From assembly GCA_948468465.1 (NCBI GenBank), contig CAOKJJ010000052.1, positions 1 to 28,561 on the forward strand: a stretch of DNA of 28,561 nucleotides, written 5' to 3'. Below are positions 16,967-25,293 of the stretch, one piece after another (positions within the stretch are counted from its first letter, which is position 1; each line of letters opens with the position of its first letter). The position numbers and the translations under genes were made by a program. The stretch comes from an uncultured Eubacterium sp. (lineage in GTDB: Bacteria > Bacillota_A > Clostridia > Lachnospirales > Lachnospiraceae). The notes under the pieces are model-generated. The model was not told the DNA's origin. It made no database searches and saw only the letters and a program-made list of their open reading frames with translations.

Positions 16967-16994
16967 AGTTTATCACTATGAAAAAAAAAGTCAA
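16967..16994 (-). promoter_or_regulatory. Promoter of the permease operon
   Basis: Read on the minus strand, TTGACT (16994-16989), a 16-base spacer and TAAACT (16972-16967) make a good sigma-A promoter. The leader is about 85 bases and AT-rich, with a TGATAAAA-type direct repeat near 16900-16917. Confidence 0.6.
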
Positions 16995-17039
16995 TACTTT
17001 GTTGCGCATATTTTTTTGTCTGAAAAAGCAGAAATCGGG

Positions 17040-17068
17040 TGTACAAATGGAAACGAATGTACTAAAAT
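17040..17068 (+). promoter_or_regulatory. Possible promoter with a cre-like site, upstream of the GH13 operon
   Basis: TGTACA (17040-17045), a 17-base spacer and TAAAAT (17063-17068) form a moderate promoter. In the spacer, ATGGAAACGAATGTA (17047-17061) keeps the AAACG core of a catabolite-responsive element but is poor in its 3' half. GTACA and TGTAC (17041-17045, 17058-17062) also form an inverted repeat. Carbon catabolite control of a glucan-degrading operon would make sense but is only suggested. Confidence 0.4.
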
Positions 17069-17120
17069 ATATCATAGAGTAGTTGGCGTATCGTAAAGGG
17101 ATAAACAGGAGGTATTTGTA

Positions 17121-17588
17121 ATGATTAGTTCAGATGCAACGCTTCGCATGTACTTGCAGTATTATGAAAAAGAGATTAATTTGACAAAACTGGCGGAAAA
17201 GGCCTATCACGAAGCGAGTGTCAGGTGTTCGGAACCAGTGCGGAATATTGAGGTCTATGTGAAGCCGGAGGATGGAAGAGCATATTATGTGGCGAATGGG
17301 GGATTTCAGTCTTTTGTAAACTTATGGGATTCTGAACGGGATATTTATGACAGCGAATTAAGCGGTGAGATCAGCTGGCTGAACGGAGAGACGCATCGGC
17401 TGATTTTTGAGTACAGAGGCCATCAGTGTGACTGTGACAGCATTATTGACCGTGTAATGGAAAAATTTACAAATATTCATTCAGATAAAAAAATGCATGA
17501 AATAGAAATTTACATACGGCAGGAGCATGAGGCGGCATATTATGTGATTGACGGCCGTCATACTGGTTCGGTTTCTATGTTTGCGTAG
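17121..17588 (+). CDS. DUF6465-like protein with an internally duplicated motif
   Basis: The protein has 155 residues. Two copies of one motif are visible: NIEVYVKPEDGRAYYVANG followed by FVNLWD (about residues 42-70), and EIEIYIRQEHEAAYYVIDG followed by GSVSMF (about 126-154). This pattern of a strand, a YY pair and a closing hydrophobic turn is what I associate with the small DUF6465 proteins of Lachnospiraceae, which normally have one copy. There is no signal peptide or membrane segment. AGGAGG lies 8 bases before the ATG. It is 52 bases upstream of the GH13 gene and probably co-transcribed. The function is unknown. Confidence 0.72.
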   Translation: MISSDATLRMYLQYYEKEINLTKLAEKAYHEASVRCSEPVRNIEVYVKPEDGRAYYVANGGFQSFVNLWDSERDIYDSELSGEISWLNGETHRLIFEYRGHQCDCDSIIDRVMEKFTNIHSDKKMHEIEIYIRQEHEAAYYVIDGRHTGSVSMFA

Positions 17589-17640
17589 TCTGAATTTGGG
17601 GATTTCATAAAAAAGAGAAGGAAATGGAGAGTTTATAAAA

Positions 17641-19029
17641 ATGGCTTGGTATGACAATGCTGTATTTTACCAGATTCATCCGCTTAGTCTGTGCGGATGT
17701 GATCAGGAAAGCGAAAAAGCAGAAGGCTCACATTTTGCGGAACTGGAAGAATGGGCGGGGCATGCAAAAAAAATGGGCTGTAATGCCATTTATATCGGCC
17801 CTGTTTTTAAAGCGGATTCGCATGGGCATGGAATTGCTGATTATCATAAGATTGACAGCAGGCTTGGCACGAATGAAGAATTTAAAAAATGGGTGGCAAA
17901 ATGCCATGATATCGGGATACGCGTTGTGGTGGATACAGTTTTTAATCATGTAGGGCGGGGTTTTTTTGCATTTCAGAATTTAAAGCGAAACGGCAAAAAA
18001 TCACCTTATAAAGACTGGTTTTCCAATGTGAACTTTCATAATGATAATACATATGGGGATGGATTCAGCTATGAAAGCTGGGGCGGCTATGAACGGCTGG
18101 TAAAACTGAATATACTTAATCCGTGGCTGCACGATTATCATTTTGATACGGTGCGTTTTTGGATCAATGAATTTGATATTGACGGCATACGCATTGATGC
18201 AGTTGATGAAATAGATTACGATTTTATAAAAGAACTGCGCAAATCCGCATTAAGTGCCAAGCCGGATTTTTGGCTGATGGGCGAGCTGATGGATGGGGAA
18301 TATGCCCGCTGGGTGAATGATAAGATGATGCACAGTGCAGCCAATAATGAACTGCAGAAGAAATTTGTACTGGCGCACAACCATGGAGACTATCCGATTA
18401 TTGCACGTTCGGTCCGTGAGACAAACGACCAGTGCCCGTTTGCAAAGCTGTACACATTTGTGGATAATCATGATGTGTCTCATATTTATGAAAAATTAAA
18501 CAAACTGGAACACCGCAAGCTGATTGCGCTGCTGCAGTATACGCTTTATGGCATCCCTGCGCTGTACTGCGGTTCGGAGTTTACGCTGCAAAGGCTGCAG
18601 AGCGGAGAAGAGGAAGAAAGTCCTAGGTTTTCCCTGAAATTATCTGATTATAAAGACGCTTATGAGCGGGATGAAGTTACGTATCTGCATTGTCTGCTCG
18701 GGCGGGCGAGCCAGCAGTTCCCGGAATTGTTTTTCGGGCATTATCAGGAGGTTATGGCAGCGCAAAAGCAATATGTCTATGCAAGGGTGCTGAGGAAAAA
18801 GGCAATGCTTGTCGCGCTGAACTGTGATGACAGCCCTGTACAGCTGGAAATACCTGTTGGGAATCACGTCAAACAGGCATTTGATGTTTTGGGAGCCAGG
18901 ATTCATTGGGAAAATGAACCAAGAAAAGGGCTGGACCTTTCCGGATGCGAAAAGCTCCCGGTCAGGGACAACGTTTTACAGCTGGAGCTTGCCGCAAATA
19001 GCGGGAAGCTCATACGTATTACAGATTAG
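17641..19029 (+). CDS. GH13 alpha-amylase-family glycoside hydrolase, cytoplasmic
   Basis: GH13 enzymes cleave or transfer alpha-glucosidic bonds in starch, glycogen or maltodextrins. The 462-residue protein has all four conserved regions: VDTVFNHVG (97-105), DGIRIDAVDE (181-190) with nucleophile Asp186, LMGELMDG (212-219) with acid/base Glu215, and FVDNHDVS (273-280) with Asp278. A C-terminal beta domain follows from about 380. No signal peptide is seen, so it acts on imported oligosaccharides or stored glycogen. It lacks any carbohydrate-binding module. It is the second gene after the DUF6465-like protein. Its exact specificity (amylase, maltogenic or glucosidase) is undetermined. It ends 18 bases from the convergent HD gene. 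Confidence 0.92.
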   Translation: MAWYDNAVFYQIHPLSLCGCDQESEKAEGSHFAELEEWAGHAKKMGCNAIYIGPVFKADSHGHGIADYHKIDSRLGTNEEFKKWVAKCHDIGIRVVVDTVFNHVGRGFFAFQNLKRNGKKSPYKDWFSNVNFHNDNTYGDGFSYESWGGYERLVKLNILNPWLHDYHFDTVRFWINEFDIDGIRIDAVDEIDYDFIKELRKSALSAKPDFWLMGELMDGEYARWVNDKMMHSAANNELQKKFVLAHNHGDYPIIARSVRETNDQCPFAKLYTFVDNHDVSHIYEKLNKLEHRKLIALLQYTLYGIPALYCGSEFTLQRLQSGEEEESPRFSLKLSDYKDAYERDEVTYLHCLLGRASQQFPELFFGHYQEVMAAQKQYVYARVLRKKAMLVALNCDDSPVQLEIPVGNHVKQAFDVLGARIHWENEPRKGLDLSGCEKLPVRDNVLQLELAANSGKLIRITD

Positions 19030-19047
19030 CGAAGCTTTCGGTACGCT

Positions 19048-19533
19048 TTACGGACGTTTTGGGCGGCCGCAGTCTTTTTTCAGGAAAAGGACTTCATAAG
19101 AAGAGCAAAGTTTGTCTGCAATGCATACGATCAGCGCGCTTCGGCATTTTGGCATATGCAAAAGCGTCAGCGGCCACATATGGCTTTCTATAATATTGCG
19201 TTCCACCGGAGTCAGGCTGTAGCGCGTCGAAGCGTTTTTTAATGCGATTGCCGGATGATGCAGGCCGTGCAGGCGGCCGATGTATCCATTTTCGTGCCAG
19301 TCATACAGATAAAAATCATGCAGAAAGGCGCCGCGTACAAGCTGTCTGGAAGGGGCGCCAAGATGGAATCTGCGGTTAAGATAATAACTGAGCCGGACAA
19401 CGCTGAGCACATGATCATAAGTGGATACGGAACCATGCTGGATACAGCGTTTCATTGTGGCGGCTTCTTTTGTATGCAGCATATCTTTCAGATACTGCAT
19501 GATTTCTTTTTGTTCCTGTCTGGATAGCTTCAT
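19048..19533 (-). CDS. HD-domain phosphohydrolase
   Basis: HD proteins are metal-dependent phosphohydrolases. The 161-residue protein has the HD arrangement: His41 in TYDHVLSVVRLSYYL, His72-Asp73 in GAFLHDFYLYDW, His118 in ESHMW, and Asp140 in VCIADKLCSSYE. The ATG at 19533 is preferred over an in-frame TTG 21 bases upstream, because GGAGAAAGGAA lies just before it. The upstream TTG also falls inside the hairpin described separately. The gene is convergent with GH13 and lies downstream of the CmpB-type gene on the same strand. The substrate is unknown; nucleotides are typical for small stand-alone HD proteins. Confidence 0.83.
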   Translation of the reverse strand: MKLSRQEQKEIMQYLKDMLHTKEAATMKRCIQHGSVSTYDHVLSVVRLSYYLNRRFHLGAPSRQLVRGAFLHDFYLYDWHENGYIGRLHGLHHPAIALKNASTRYSLTPVERNIIESHMWPLTLLHMPKCRSALIVCIADKLCSSYEVLFLKKDCGRPKRP

Positions 19534-19552
19534 AAAAGGTATTCCTTTCTCC

Positions 19553-19585
19553 AAAAGGACAGTGCGGTGCGGGTACTGTCCTTTT
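19553..19585 (-). terminator. Strong hairpin between the CmpB-type and HD genes
   Basis: AAAAGGACAGT (19553-19563) and ACTGTCCTTTT (19575-19585) form a perfect 11-bp stem with an 11-base loop. On the minus strand it ends in TTTT and then runs directly into GGAGAAAGG, the ribosome site of the HD gene. It may terminate the upstream gene or act as an attenuator or stability element for the HD gene. Confidence 0.65.
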
Positions 19586-19593
19586 GATTTCTG

Positions 19594-20427
19594 TTAAATA
19601 TTATCATCATTTTTATTTTTTTCATTTTTATTTTGCTTTTTTACAAAGGAAAGCGTGTGTTTCATGCGGCTGCCGATGTCGCTGTAAGAAACGCGCCGGA
19701 AAGATTGCAAAGAACGTAATGCCCTGGTCTGTGACCAGTTCATGGTCAGCAATGTTTTCTTTACTTCTTCCGTGGTCCGGCGTTCCCTGTATTCGTCAAA
19801 AGTAATTTTGCCTTTGATTGTATCAAAGCCCTCAGAAAGATTGTGCTTTGTATTTTCAATAAATGCATCGTATTTTTCTGATATTTGTAAATCTATGGCA
19901 TGCATCGTGGCTTCCAGCTTGACGTTGATCTGTGCCAGTGAATCAGCGGTCAGAGCACAGTCGGCGGCAAAGACAGCCATAAAAAGCAGCGCCAGCAGTT
20001 CCTGAACATCCAGCGGCAGAGGGGCGGTCAGCCGGGAAATATAAGGATGGAGCCCGTACAGGACTACCCATCCGGCAACGCCAAAGCCAAGAGAGCAGGA
20101 CAGGCAAATCCGGCCGTTCAGATTAAAAGGCAGGCGGGTGTAATCCCACCAGACAGCGTGAAACATACGTTCCAACGCATAGGAAGTCGTATATTCCAAT
20201 ATTGCGGAACCAATCATACATGCAAAAAATACAGAGCTGGCATTTGGAAGCTTGCTGCACAGCAGGATATCCAGTACGGCTCCAACGCCGTAGATCGGGC
20301 AGTATGGCCCTATGAGTATGCCGCGGTTATCCCATTTGAGCCCTTTGATGCTGCAGTAGGCGGTTTCGTAAACCCAGCCTATGACACTATACAAAATAAA
20401 CCATATAAACAGTGTGGCAATATGCAT
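19594..20427 (-). CDS. CmpB-type putative ABC-transporter permease family protein
   Basis: The 277-residue protein fits the PF06541-type family (ABC_trans_CmpB): MHIATLFIWFILYSVIGWVYE at the N-terminus, then RGILIGPYCPIYGVGAVLD, LEYTTSYALERMFHAVWWDY and LCCSLGFG-like membrane segments. About five helices fill the first 175 residues. The C-terminal 100 residues are hydrophilic, helical and end in a Lys/Asn-rich tail. I start it at the ATG at 20427, where GGAGG precedes; an upstream start would add 15 unlikely residues. Despite the family name, no ATPase gene is next to it, so transport is not established. Confidence 0.85.
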   Translation of the reverse strand: MHIATLFIWFILYSVIGWVYETAYCSIKGLKWDNRGILIGPYCPIYGVGAVLDILLCSKLPNASSVFFACMIGSAILEYTTSYALERMFHAVWWDYTRLPFNLNGRICLSCSLGFGVAGWVVLYGLHPYISRLTAPLPLDVQELLALLFMAVFAADCALTADSLAQINVKLEATMHAIDLQISEKYDAFIENTKHNLSEGFDTIKGKITFDEYRERRTTEEVKKTLLTMNWSQTRALRSLQSFRRVSYSDIGSRMKHTLSFVKKQNKNEKNKNDDNI

Positions 20428-20455
20428 ATCAACCTCCAAATTAAAAATGCTGGTA

Positions 20456-20500
20456 TGATCGTAACAGTTCAAGGGTTATCTGAACGGTTACGTATGATCA
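20456..20500. promoter_or_regulatory. Compound palindrome upstream of the CmpB-type gene
   Basis: GTAAC-A-GTTCA (20461-20471) pairs with TGAAC-G-GTTAC (20481-20491) with a single mismatch and a 9-base loop. Outside it, TGATC (20456-20460) pairs with GATCA (20496-20500). GTATGATC is also directly repeated at 20453 and 20492. It lies 29-73 bases before the CmpB-type ATG in a divergent intergenic region, so an operator or leader hairpin is plausible. Confidence 0.4.
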
Positions 20501-20646
20501 ATGATACGTTACTGTGATGAAGTCTGCCGGCATATTATATCATTATTTTTGAAAAAGTACAAATGAGAATCCGAACTATCACTTTTATTTTTTGTATAAA
20601 TAAGGTAAAATAACCTGTATAGATTTGACAGCAGGAGGAAATATGT

Positions 20647-21441
20647 ATGAAAATTGGATTTATCGGATGCGGCAATATGGGCTCAGCGATGTTAAACGGG
20701 ATTTTGCAGTCAGGCCTGGCGGACGCAAAAGATCTGACAGCTTCTGCGAAAAGCGAAGCGACACGAAATAAAATTAAAAATGAGTTAAAGATTCATTTGG
20801 CGGCTTCTAATCGGGAGGCTGCACAATTTTCGGATGTTATTTTTCTGGCAGTGAAGCCGCAATATTATGAAGCGGTCATTGGAGAAATTAAGGATATTGT
20901 CAGGTCGGAACAGATTGTGGTGTCTATTGCGCCTGGAAAGACGCTGGCATGGCTGGAAGGGTTGTTTGGCAGACCGGTGAAGCTGGTGCGCGCGATGCCG
21001 AATACGCCTGCGATGGTTGGAGAGGGTATGACGGCATACTGTGCGGGGGCGCTGCTTACAGAAGAGGAAAAAGCACAGATTGCACAAATTTGCGGGTGCT
21101 TTGGAAGAGCGGAAGAAGTGGAAGAGCCTATGATGGACGCTGTGACCGCGGTAAGCGGCAGTTCTCCGGCCTATGTATTTATGTTTATCGAGGCAATGGC
21201 GGACGCGGCGGTGGCAGATGGAATGCCGAGGGCAAAGGCTTATACATTTGCGGCGCAAGCAGTGCTTGGCAGTGCGAAAATGGTGCTGGAAACGGGGATG
21301 CATCCGGGAGCATTAAAAGATATGGTATGTTCTCCGGGCGGAACAACGATTGAGGCCGTACGTGTGCTGGAACAAAGAGGCATGCGCAGCAGTGTCATAG
21401 AAGCGATGAAGGCATGTACGCAAAAGGCAGGAAAGGTGTAA
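20647..21441 (+). CDS. proC: Pyrroline-5-carboxylate reductase
   Basis: ProC makes L-proline by reducing 1-pyrroline-5-carboxylate with NAD(P)H. The 264-residue protein has the N-terminal dinucleotide loop GFIGCGNMGSAML (4-16), the motif VRAMPNTPAMVGEGMTAYCAG in the middle, and the C-terminal AVTAVSGSSPAYVFMFIEAMADA with DMVCSPGGTTIEA, all typical of ProC. The length is normal. CAGGAGG lies about 9 bases before the ATG at 20647. It appears to be a single-gene unit or the first of two, since leuA has its own promoter. No proA or proB is nearby. Confidence 0.94.
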   Translation: MKIGFIGCGNMGSAMLNGILQSGLADAKDLTASAKSEATRNKIKNELKIHLAASNREAAQFSDVIFLAVKPQYYEAVIGEIKDIVRSEQIVVSIAPGKTLAWLEGLFGRPVKLVRAMPNTPAMVGEGMTAYCAGALLTEEEKAQIAQICGCFGRAEEVEEPMMDAVTAVSGSSPAYVFMFIEAMADAAVADGMPRAKAYTFAAQAVLGSAKMVLETGMHPGALKDMVCSPGGTTIEAVRVLEQRGMRSSVIEAMKACTQKAGKV

Positions 21442-21459
21442 AATTGTATTGGATGCCCC

Positions 21460-21488
21460 TTTTCAAATGGAAGAAAATCGAGTATAAT
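21460..21488 (+). promoter_or_regulatory. Promoter of leuA
   Basis: TTTTCA (21460-21465), a 17-base spacer and a perfect TATAAT (21483-21488) lie 37 bases before the leuA ATG. The leader is too short for a T-box or leader-peptide attenuator. Confidence 0.6.
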
Positions 21489-21524
21489 CATAAGAGTTGA
21501 ATGCAAATTTGGAGGAGTGGAGAA

Positions 21525-23189
21525 ATGTTCGATTATAAACAGTATCAGAGAAACTATTTTATGCCGCCGCAGCCGCAGGAATGCCTGGACTGGGCAAAAA
21601 AAGAATATGTAGACCGTGCGCCGATCTGGTGCAGTGTGGATCTGCGGGATGGCAATCAGGCGCTGATTGAACCAATGAATCTGGAAGAAAAACTGGAGTT
21701 TTTCAGACTTTTAATTAAGTTAGGATTTAAAGAGATCGAAGTCGGGTTTCCAGCAGCGTCTGAGACAGAGTATCAGCTTGTGCGGGCGCTCATTGATCAG
21801 AATATGATTCCACAGGACGTAACGATTCAGGTGCTGACGCAGGCGAGGGAACATATTATCCGCAAAACGTTTGAAGCGGTAAAAGGGGCTCCGAATGTGA
21901 TTGTGCATGTGTACAATTCTACCTCCCTTGCACAGCGGGAGCAGGTATTTCACAAAGATCAGGAAGAGATCAAGCAGATTGCCATAGATGGAGCGAAATT
22001 ATTAAAAGAACTTGCCGCGGAAGCAGAAGGAAATATTTTATTTGAATACAGTCCGGAAAGTTTTACAGGCACCGAGGTAGATTACGCGGTAGATGTGTGC
22101 AATGCCGTTATTGACGTCTGGGAGCCGACACCGGAGAAAAAAGCCTACATTAATATTCCAGCGACAGTGGAAATGTCCATGCCGCATGTATTTGCAAGCC
22201 AGATTGAATATGTCAGCAAACATCTGCATAACCGTGACAGCATTATTTTGTCGTTGCATCCGCATAATGACAGAGGATGCGGCGTAAGCGACGCGGAGAT
22301 GGGGCTTTTGGCGGGAGCCGACCGTATTGAAGGCACTTTGTTCGGCAACGGCGAACGGACCGGCAATGTGGACATCGTTGTACTGGCTATGAATATGTAT
22401 GCACAGGGCGTGGATCCGAAGCTGGATCTTTCAGATATGCCTCATATTGCGGAAGTATACGAAAGACTGACGCAGATGGATATTCATATGCGGCATCCAT
22501 ATTGCGGAAAGCTTGTATTTGCGGCTTTTTCCGGTTCTCATCAGGATGCGATTGCAAAAGGCATGAAATACCGCGAAGAGCATCATAAAGACCGCTGGAC
22601 AGTCCCGTATCTTCCAATTAATCCGGAAGATGTCGGCCGCACATATGACAGCGATGTGATCCGCATTAACAGCCAGTCAGGAAAAGGCGGCGTGGCTTAT
22701 GTGCTGGAAAAAAATTATGGGCTTAAGATTCCGTACAAAATGCGGGAAGATCTTGGATATGCGGTAAAAGATGTATCGGACAAGGCGCATGCCGAGCTTT
22801 TACCAGAAGAAATCTATGCGATATTCACAAAACGGTATAAAGACTACACGCCGGTATTTGAAGTAAAAGGCTGTCATTTCCGTCAGGAAGACGGCATTAC
22901 GGCAACCGTCAACATTATTAAAGACGGTAAGAAAAATCTGGTGGAAACTACCGGAAATGGCCGGCTAAACGCGGTTAGCAATGCTTTTGCCGAGTTTTTT
23001 GAGAAGCCTTGTGAGATTATCTGCTATGAGGAACACGCGCTGGAAGACGGATCGGATTCCAATGCGATTGCATATGTCGGCATTAAAGGGGAGGATAACC
23101 GTTTGTATTTTGGGATCGGCATAGACCCGGATATTTTGCGTGCTTCGATAGATGCGCTGATTACAGCGATGAACAGGAGTATGGAATAA
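21525..23189 (+). CDS. leuA: 2-isopropylmalate synthase
   Basis: LeuA condenses acetyl-CoA with 2-oxoisovalerate, the first step of leucine synthesis. The 554-residue protein begins in the style of the long (actinobacterial/type 2) LeuA form, with YFMPPQPQECLDWAKKEYVDRAPIWCSVDLRDGNQAL. The metal site includes Asp42 in DLRDGNQ and the motif LHPHNDRGCGVSDAEMGL. A TIM-barrel domain covers about 30-320, and a C-terminal LeuA-dimer regulatory domain covers about 425-550. I chose the ATG at 21525, because GGAGGAGTGG precedes it; an ATG 24 bases upstream would overlap that ribosome site. No other leu genes lie here, so leucine synthesis genes are scattered. Confidence 0.94.
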   Translation: MFDYKQYQRNYFMPPQPQECLDWAKKEYVDRAPIWCSVDLRDGNQALIEPMNLEEKLEFFRLLIKLGFKEIEVGFPAASETEYQLVRALIDQNMIPQDVTIQVLTQAREHIIRKTFEAVKGAPNVIVHVYNSTSLAQREQVFHKDQEEIKQIAIDGAKLLKELAAEAEGNILFEYSPESFTGTEVDYAVDVCNAVIDVWEPTPEKKAYINIPATVEMSMPHVFASQIEYVSKHLHNRDSIILSLHPHNDRGCGVSDAEMGLLAGADRIEGTLFGNGERTGNVDIVVLAMNMYAQGVDPKLDLSDMPHIAEVYERLTQMDIHMRHPYCGKLVFAAFSGSHQDAIAKGMKYREEHHKDRWTVPYLPINPEDVGRTYDSDVIRINSQSGKGGVAYVLEKNYGLKIPYKMREDLGYAVKDVSDKAHAELLPEEIYAIFTKRYKDYTPVFEVKGCHFRQEDGITATVNIIKDGKKNLVETTGNGRLNAVSNAFAEFFEKPCEIICYEEHALEDGSDSNAIAYVGIKGEDNRLYFGIGIDPDILRASIDALITAMNRSME

Positions 23190-23195
23190 ACTCAT

Positions 23196-23450
23196 ATGGA
23201 ACATGGTGAAAGAAAAATAAGGAAAGCAGCAGGGTATTTCAGCGTATTGCTGGGGAGTGTGCTGGCGATTTACGTCGGGATTTGGAGAATGATCATTCGT
23301 CCGCTGGCCGGATTATATCTGGCAGTGAAAGCAGGGGAGCTGACGGTGGCTTATGCCGTGGCTGCCCTGATTAAGTGCGGATTGTCACTGACTGTCGGAG
23401 GATTTATCTGGTCGGTCGGATATATGGTTAAGTGTATGCTGGATGCATGA
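23196..23450 (+). CDS. Small membrane protein of unknown function
   Basis: The 84-residue protein has a short charged start (MEHGERKIRK) and two or three hydrophobic stretches, about 14-34 (FSVLLGSVLAIYVGIW) and 38-80. It begins 6 bases after the leuA stop. The ribosome site is weak: GGAG lies about 16 bases upstream. Expression may depend on leuA translation. I do not recognise a family. Coding is supported by codon pattern and continuous hydrophobic periodicity, not by known homologs. Confidence 0.6.
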   Translation: MEHGERKIRKAAGYFSVLLGSVLAIYVGIWRMIIRPLAGLYLAVKAGELTVAYAVAALIKCGLSLTVGGFIWSVGYMVKCMLDA

Positions 23451-23483
23451 ACTGTTACAGGGATTGGAGGATAGAGCGCGGTT

Positions 23484-25289
23484 ATGAAGAAAATCTATCA
23501 GTTTACATTATTCTGTATGATACTGGCAGTATCGTTATTTTTCGATGATGATACGCAGGCACAGGCAGCAGTCAGACTGAATCAGACAAACGCAACGGTC
23601 TGCATCGGAGGAAAAACGGCTCTGAAAGTTACTGGTACGTCAAAACCTGTGAAATGGTCAACGAGCGATAAAAAGGTAGCAAAAGTAGGTTCTGCGGGCG
23701 TTGTAACGGGAATTAAAAAAGGTATGGCGACGATTACAGCAAAGGCAGGCCGTACGACGTTAAGATGCGATGTTGTGGTAAATGAAACTTATGGAGCGGC
23801 CGTATCGGATGTTGCGGTAAAACGGGAAACGCCTGTCATGCTCACATTTACGAAAAACGCGGTAGTCAGCTATAAAATACAGGATCCTGATATTTGCAGC
23901 GCAGGCTGGGGCCGCTGGTCCGGCAATGAAATTCCGCTGAATATCACGCCGAAAAAAGTAGGCGTTACCTATATTACATGTACGAACGGAGCGAATAGTG
24001 AAACGGTACGCATCCGCGTGCGGGTCAAAAAGGTTCCGGTAGCAATTACAAATTTTTATGCGTCCGCAAGCGACGGCGGAGATCTGATATGCGGTGAAAA
24101 TACGGCAAAGATTACGTTTCGTCAGGACCGGGCATCTAAAAATACAGTGTTATATCTGATCAGCCGCAGCGGCGAGACGATATGGACGAAGCAGATCGGA
24201 GCGGTACCGGCAAGAAAGCATTATTCGGTGTCCTGGAATGGGAAAAATGACAAAGGGGAACAGTATGAAGGCGAATTTCGGCTCAAAGCGGTAGCGGATG
24301 GATATACGACAAGAAACTGGCATTATTATAAGTGCTATGCAAAGAGTCCGTTTTTACGCGGAACCGGCACAAGAGAAAAACCGTATGAAATCGCGGCGGC
24401 AGAACATTTGGAACGGATGGCGGATTTTCCGGACAAACATTTTATACAGGTACAGGATATTGACCTGCGGTCCGAGCTTATCAGCAATATTTTCAGTGCG
24501 GAACATCCGTTTATGGGCAGCTATAATGCAAAGCCGCAGGAAACGGTATACCGCATTCTGAATTATAATGGCAATACATCGCTGTTCGGAGTGATCGGTG
24601 TCGAAGGGGAGCTGAATTATGTAACGGTAGCAGATGCGCGCATCACAGGCACCGGACAGAAACGGTCGTCCGTTATGGCGGAAATCAATCGGGGCCTGCT
24701 TATGAACTGTGCCGTAGAGCGCGCGGTCATTTATTCGGCTTCTGCAACGGACGCAGCCCTGATGACGGTAGAAAACAGCGGCGTTATCGACCGATGCACA
24801 GCACAGGGGACGATTTATACATATGGCAATATGGCAGGCGGCGCTGTGTATAATGACCAGCGGATGGTCCGTACAAAAGTAGAAGCGGATCTGAATCTGA
24901 CGGCAGCGGATCAGGTCAGCAGCGGGGAGGAACTGTATGTCGGCGGCATTGCGGCTGTAAACGGACAGGCAGCCTTTATAGATGCCTGCGAAAGCAGCAG
25001 CAGCCTGCAGGCAGCAGGAACGCTGCAGACGCCGGCAAAGCTTTATATGGGAGGAATTGTCGGCAAAAATTCCGGGCAGGTGCGGGACGGCGGTTCGCTG
25101 GCGCTGTTTCCGCTGGAATATACAAATGATCTGATCGGGGATGCACAAGGCGGTATGATTGCCGGTGAAAATAATGGCATGATTACCGGAGTTACTTACT
25201 ATGAGACGACTGGGCGCAAAAGCAGCGCCACGGGAAACGGACGGGAAGAAAGCCTGCGTCCGATGGAAAATCATAACGAGGAGGGGTAA
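23484..25289 (+). CDS. Secreted surface protein with Big2, FlgD-like and GLUG-like parts
   Basis: The 601-residue protein has a signal peptide at about 1-28 (KKIYQFTLFCMILAVSLFF, Ala-rich cleavage region QAQAA). A Big2-type Ig domain follows at about 30-100, with WSTSDKKVAKVGSAGVVTGIKKG. A second beta domain spans 110-180, and a FlgD-like Ig segment covers about 190-280 (VSWNGKNDKGEQYEGEFRLK). The last 300 residues begin GTGTREKPYEIAAAEHLERM and carry GLUG-like turns (VGGIAAVNG, MGGIVGKNSGQV), suggesting a beta-helix. No LPXTG or other anchor is visible. An adhesin-like or envelope role is inferred. GGAGGATAG precedes the ATG. It ends 4 bases before rpe. Confidence 0.8.
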   Translation: MKKIYQFTLFCMILAVSLFFDDDTQAQAAVRLNQTNATVCIGGKTALKVTGTSKPVKWSTSDKKVAKVGSAGVVTGIKKGMATITAKAGRTTLRCDVVVNETYGAAVSDVAVKRETPVMLTFTKNAVVSYKIQDPDICSAGWGRWSGNEIPLNITPKKVGVTYITCTNGANSETVRIRVRVKKVPVAITNFYASASDGGDLICGENTAKITFRQDRASKNTVLYLISRSGETIWTKQIGAVPARKHYSVSWNGKNDKGEQYEGEFRLKAVADGYTTRNWHYYKCYAKSPFLRGTGTREKPYEIAAAEHLERMADFPDKHFIQVQDIDLRSELISNIFSAEHPFMGSYNAKPQETVYRILNYNGNTSLFGVIGVEGELNYVTVADARITGTGQKRSSVMAEINRGLLMNCAVERAVIYSASATDAALMTVENSGVIDRCTAQGTIYTYGNMAGGAVYNDQRMVRTKVEADLNLTAADQVSSGEELYVGGIAAVNGQAAFIDACESSSSLQAAGTLQTPAKLYMGGIVGKNSGQVRDGGSLALFPLEYTNDLIGDAQGGMIAGENNGMITGVTYYETTGRKSSATGNGREESLRPMENHNEEG

Positions 25290-25293
25290 CGAT

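Noticed and set aside
21441..21524. T-box or leader-peptide attenuator before leuA
   Set aside because: The promoter lies only 37 bases before the start, leaving no room for such a leader.
24354..25274. Long minus-strand open frame of 306 residues opposite the secreted protein
   Set aside because: It is an antisense shadow. The plus-strand frame has a signal peptide and recognisable domains, while the minus frame has a Cys/His/Arg-rich composition without motifs.
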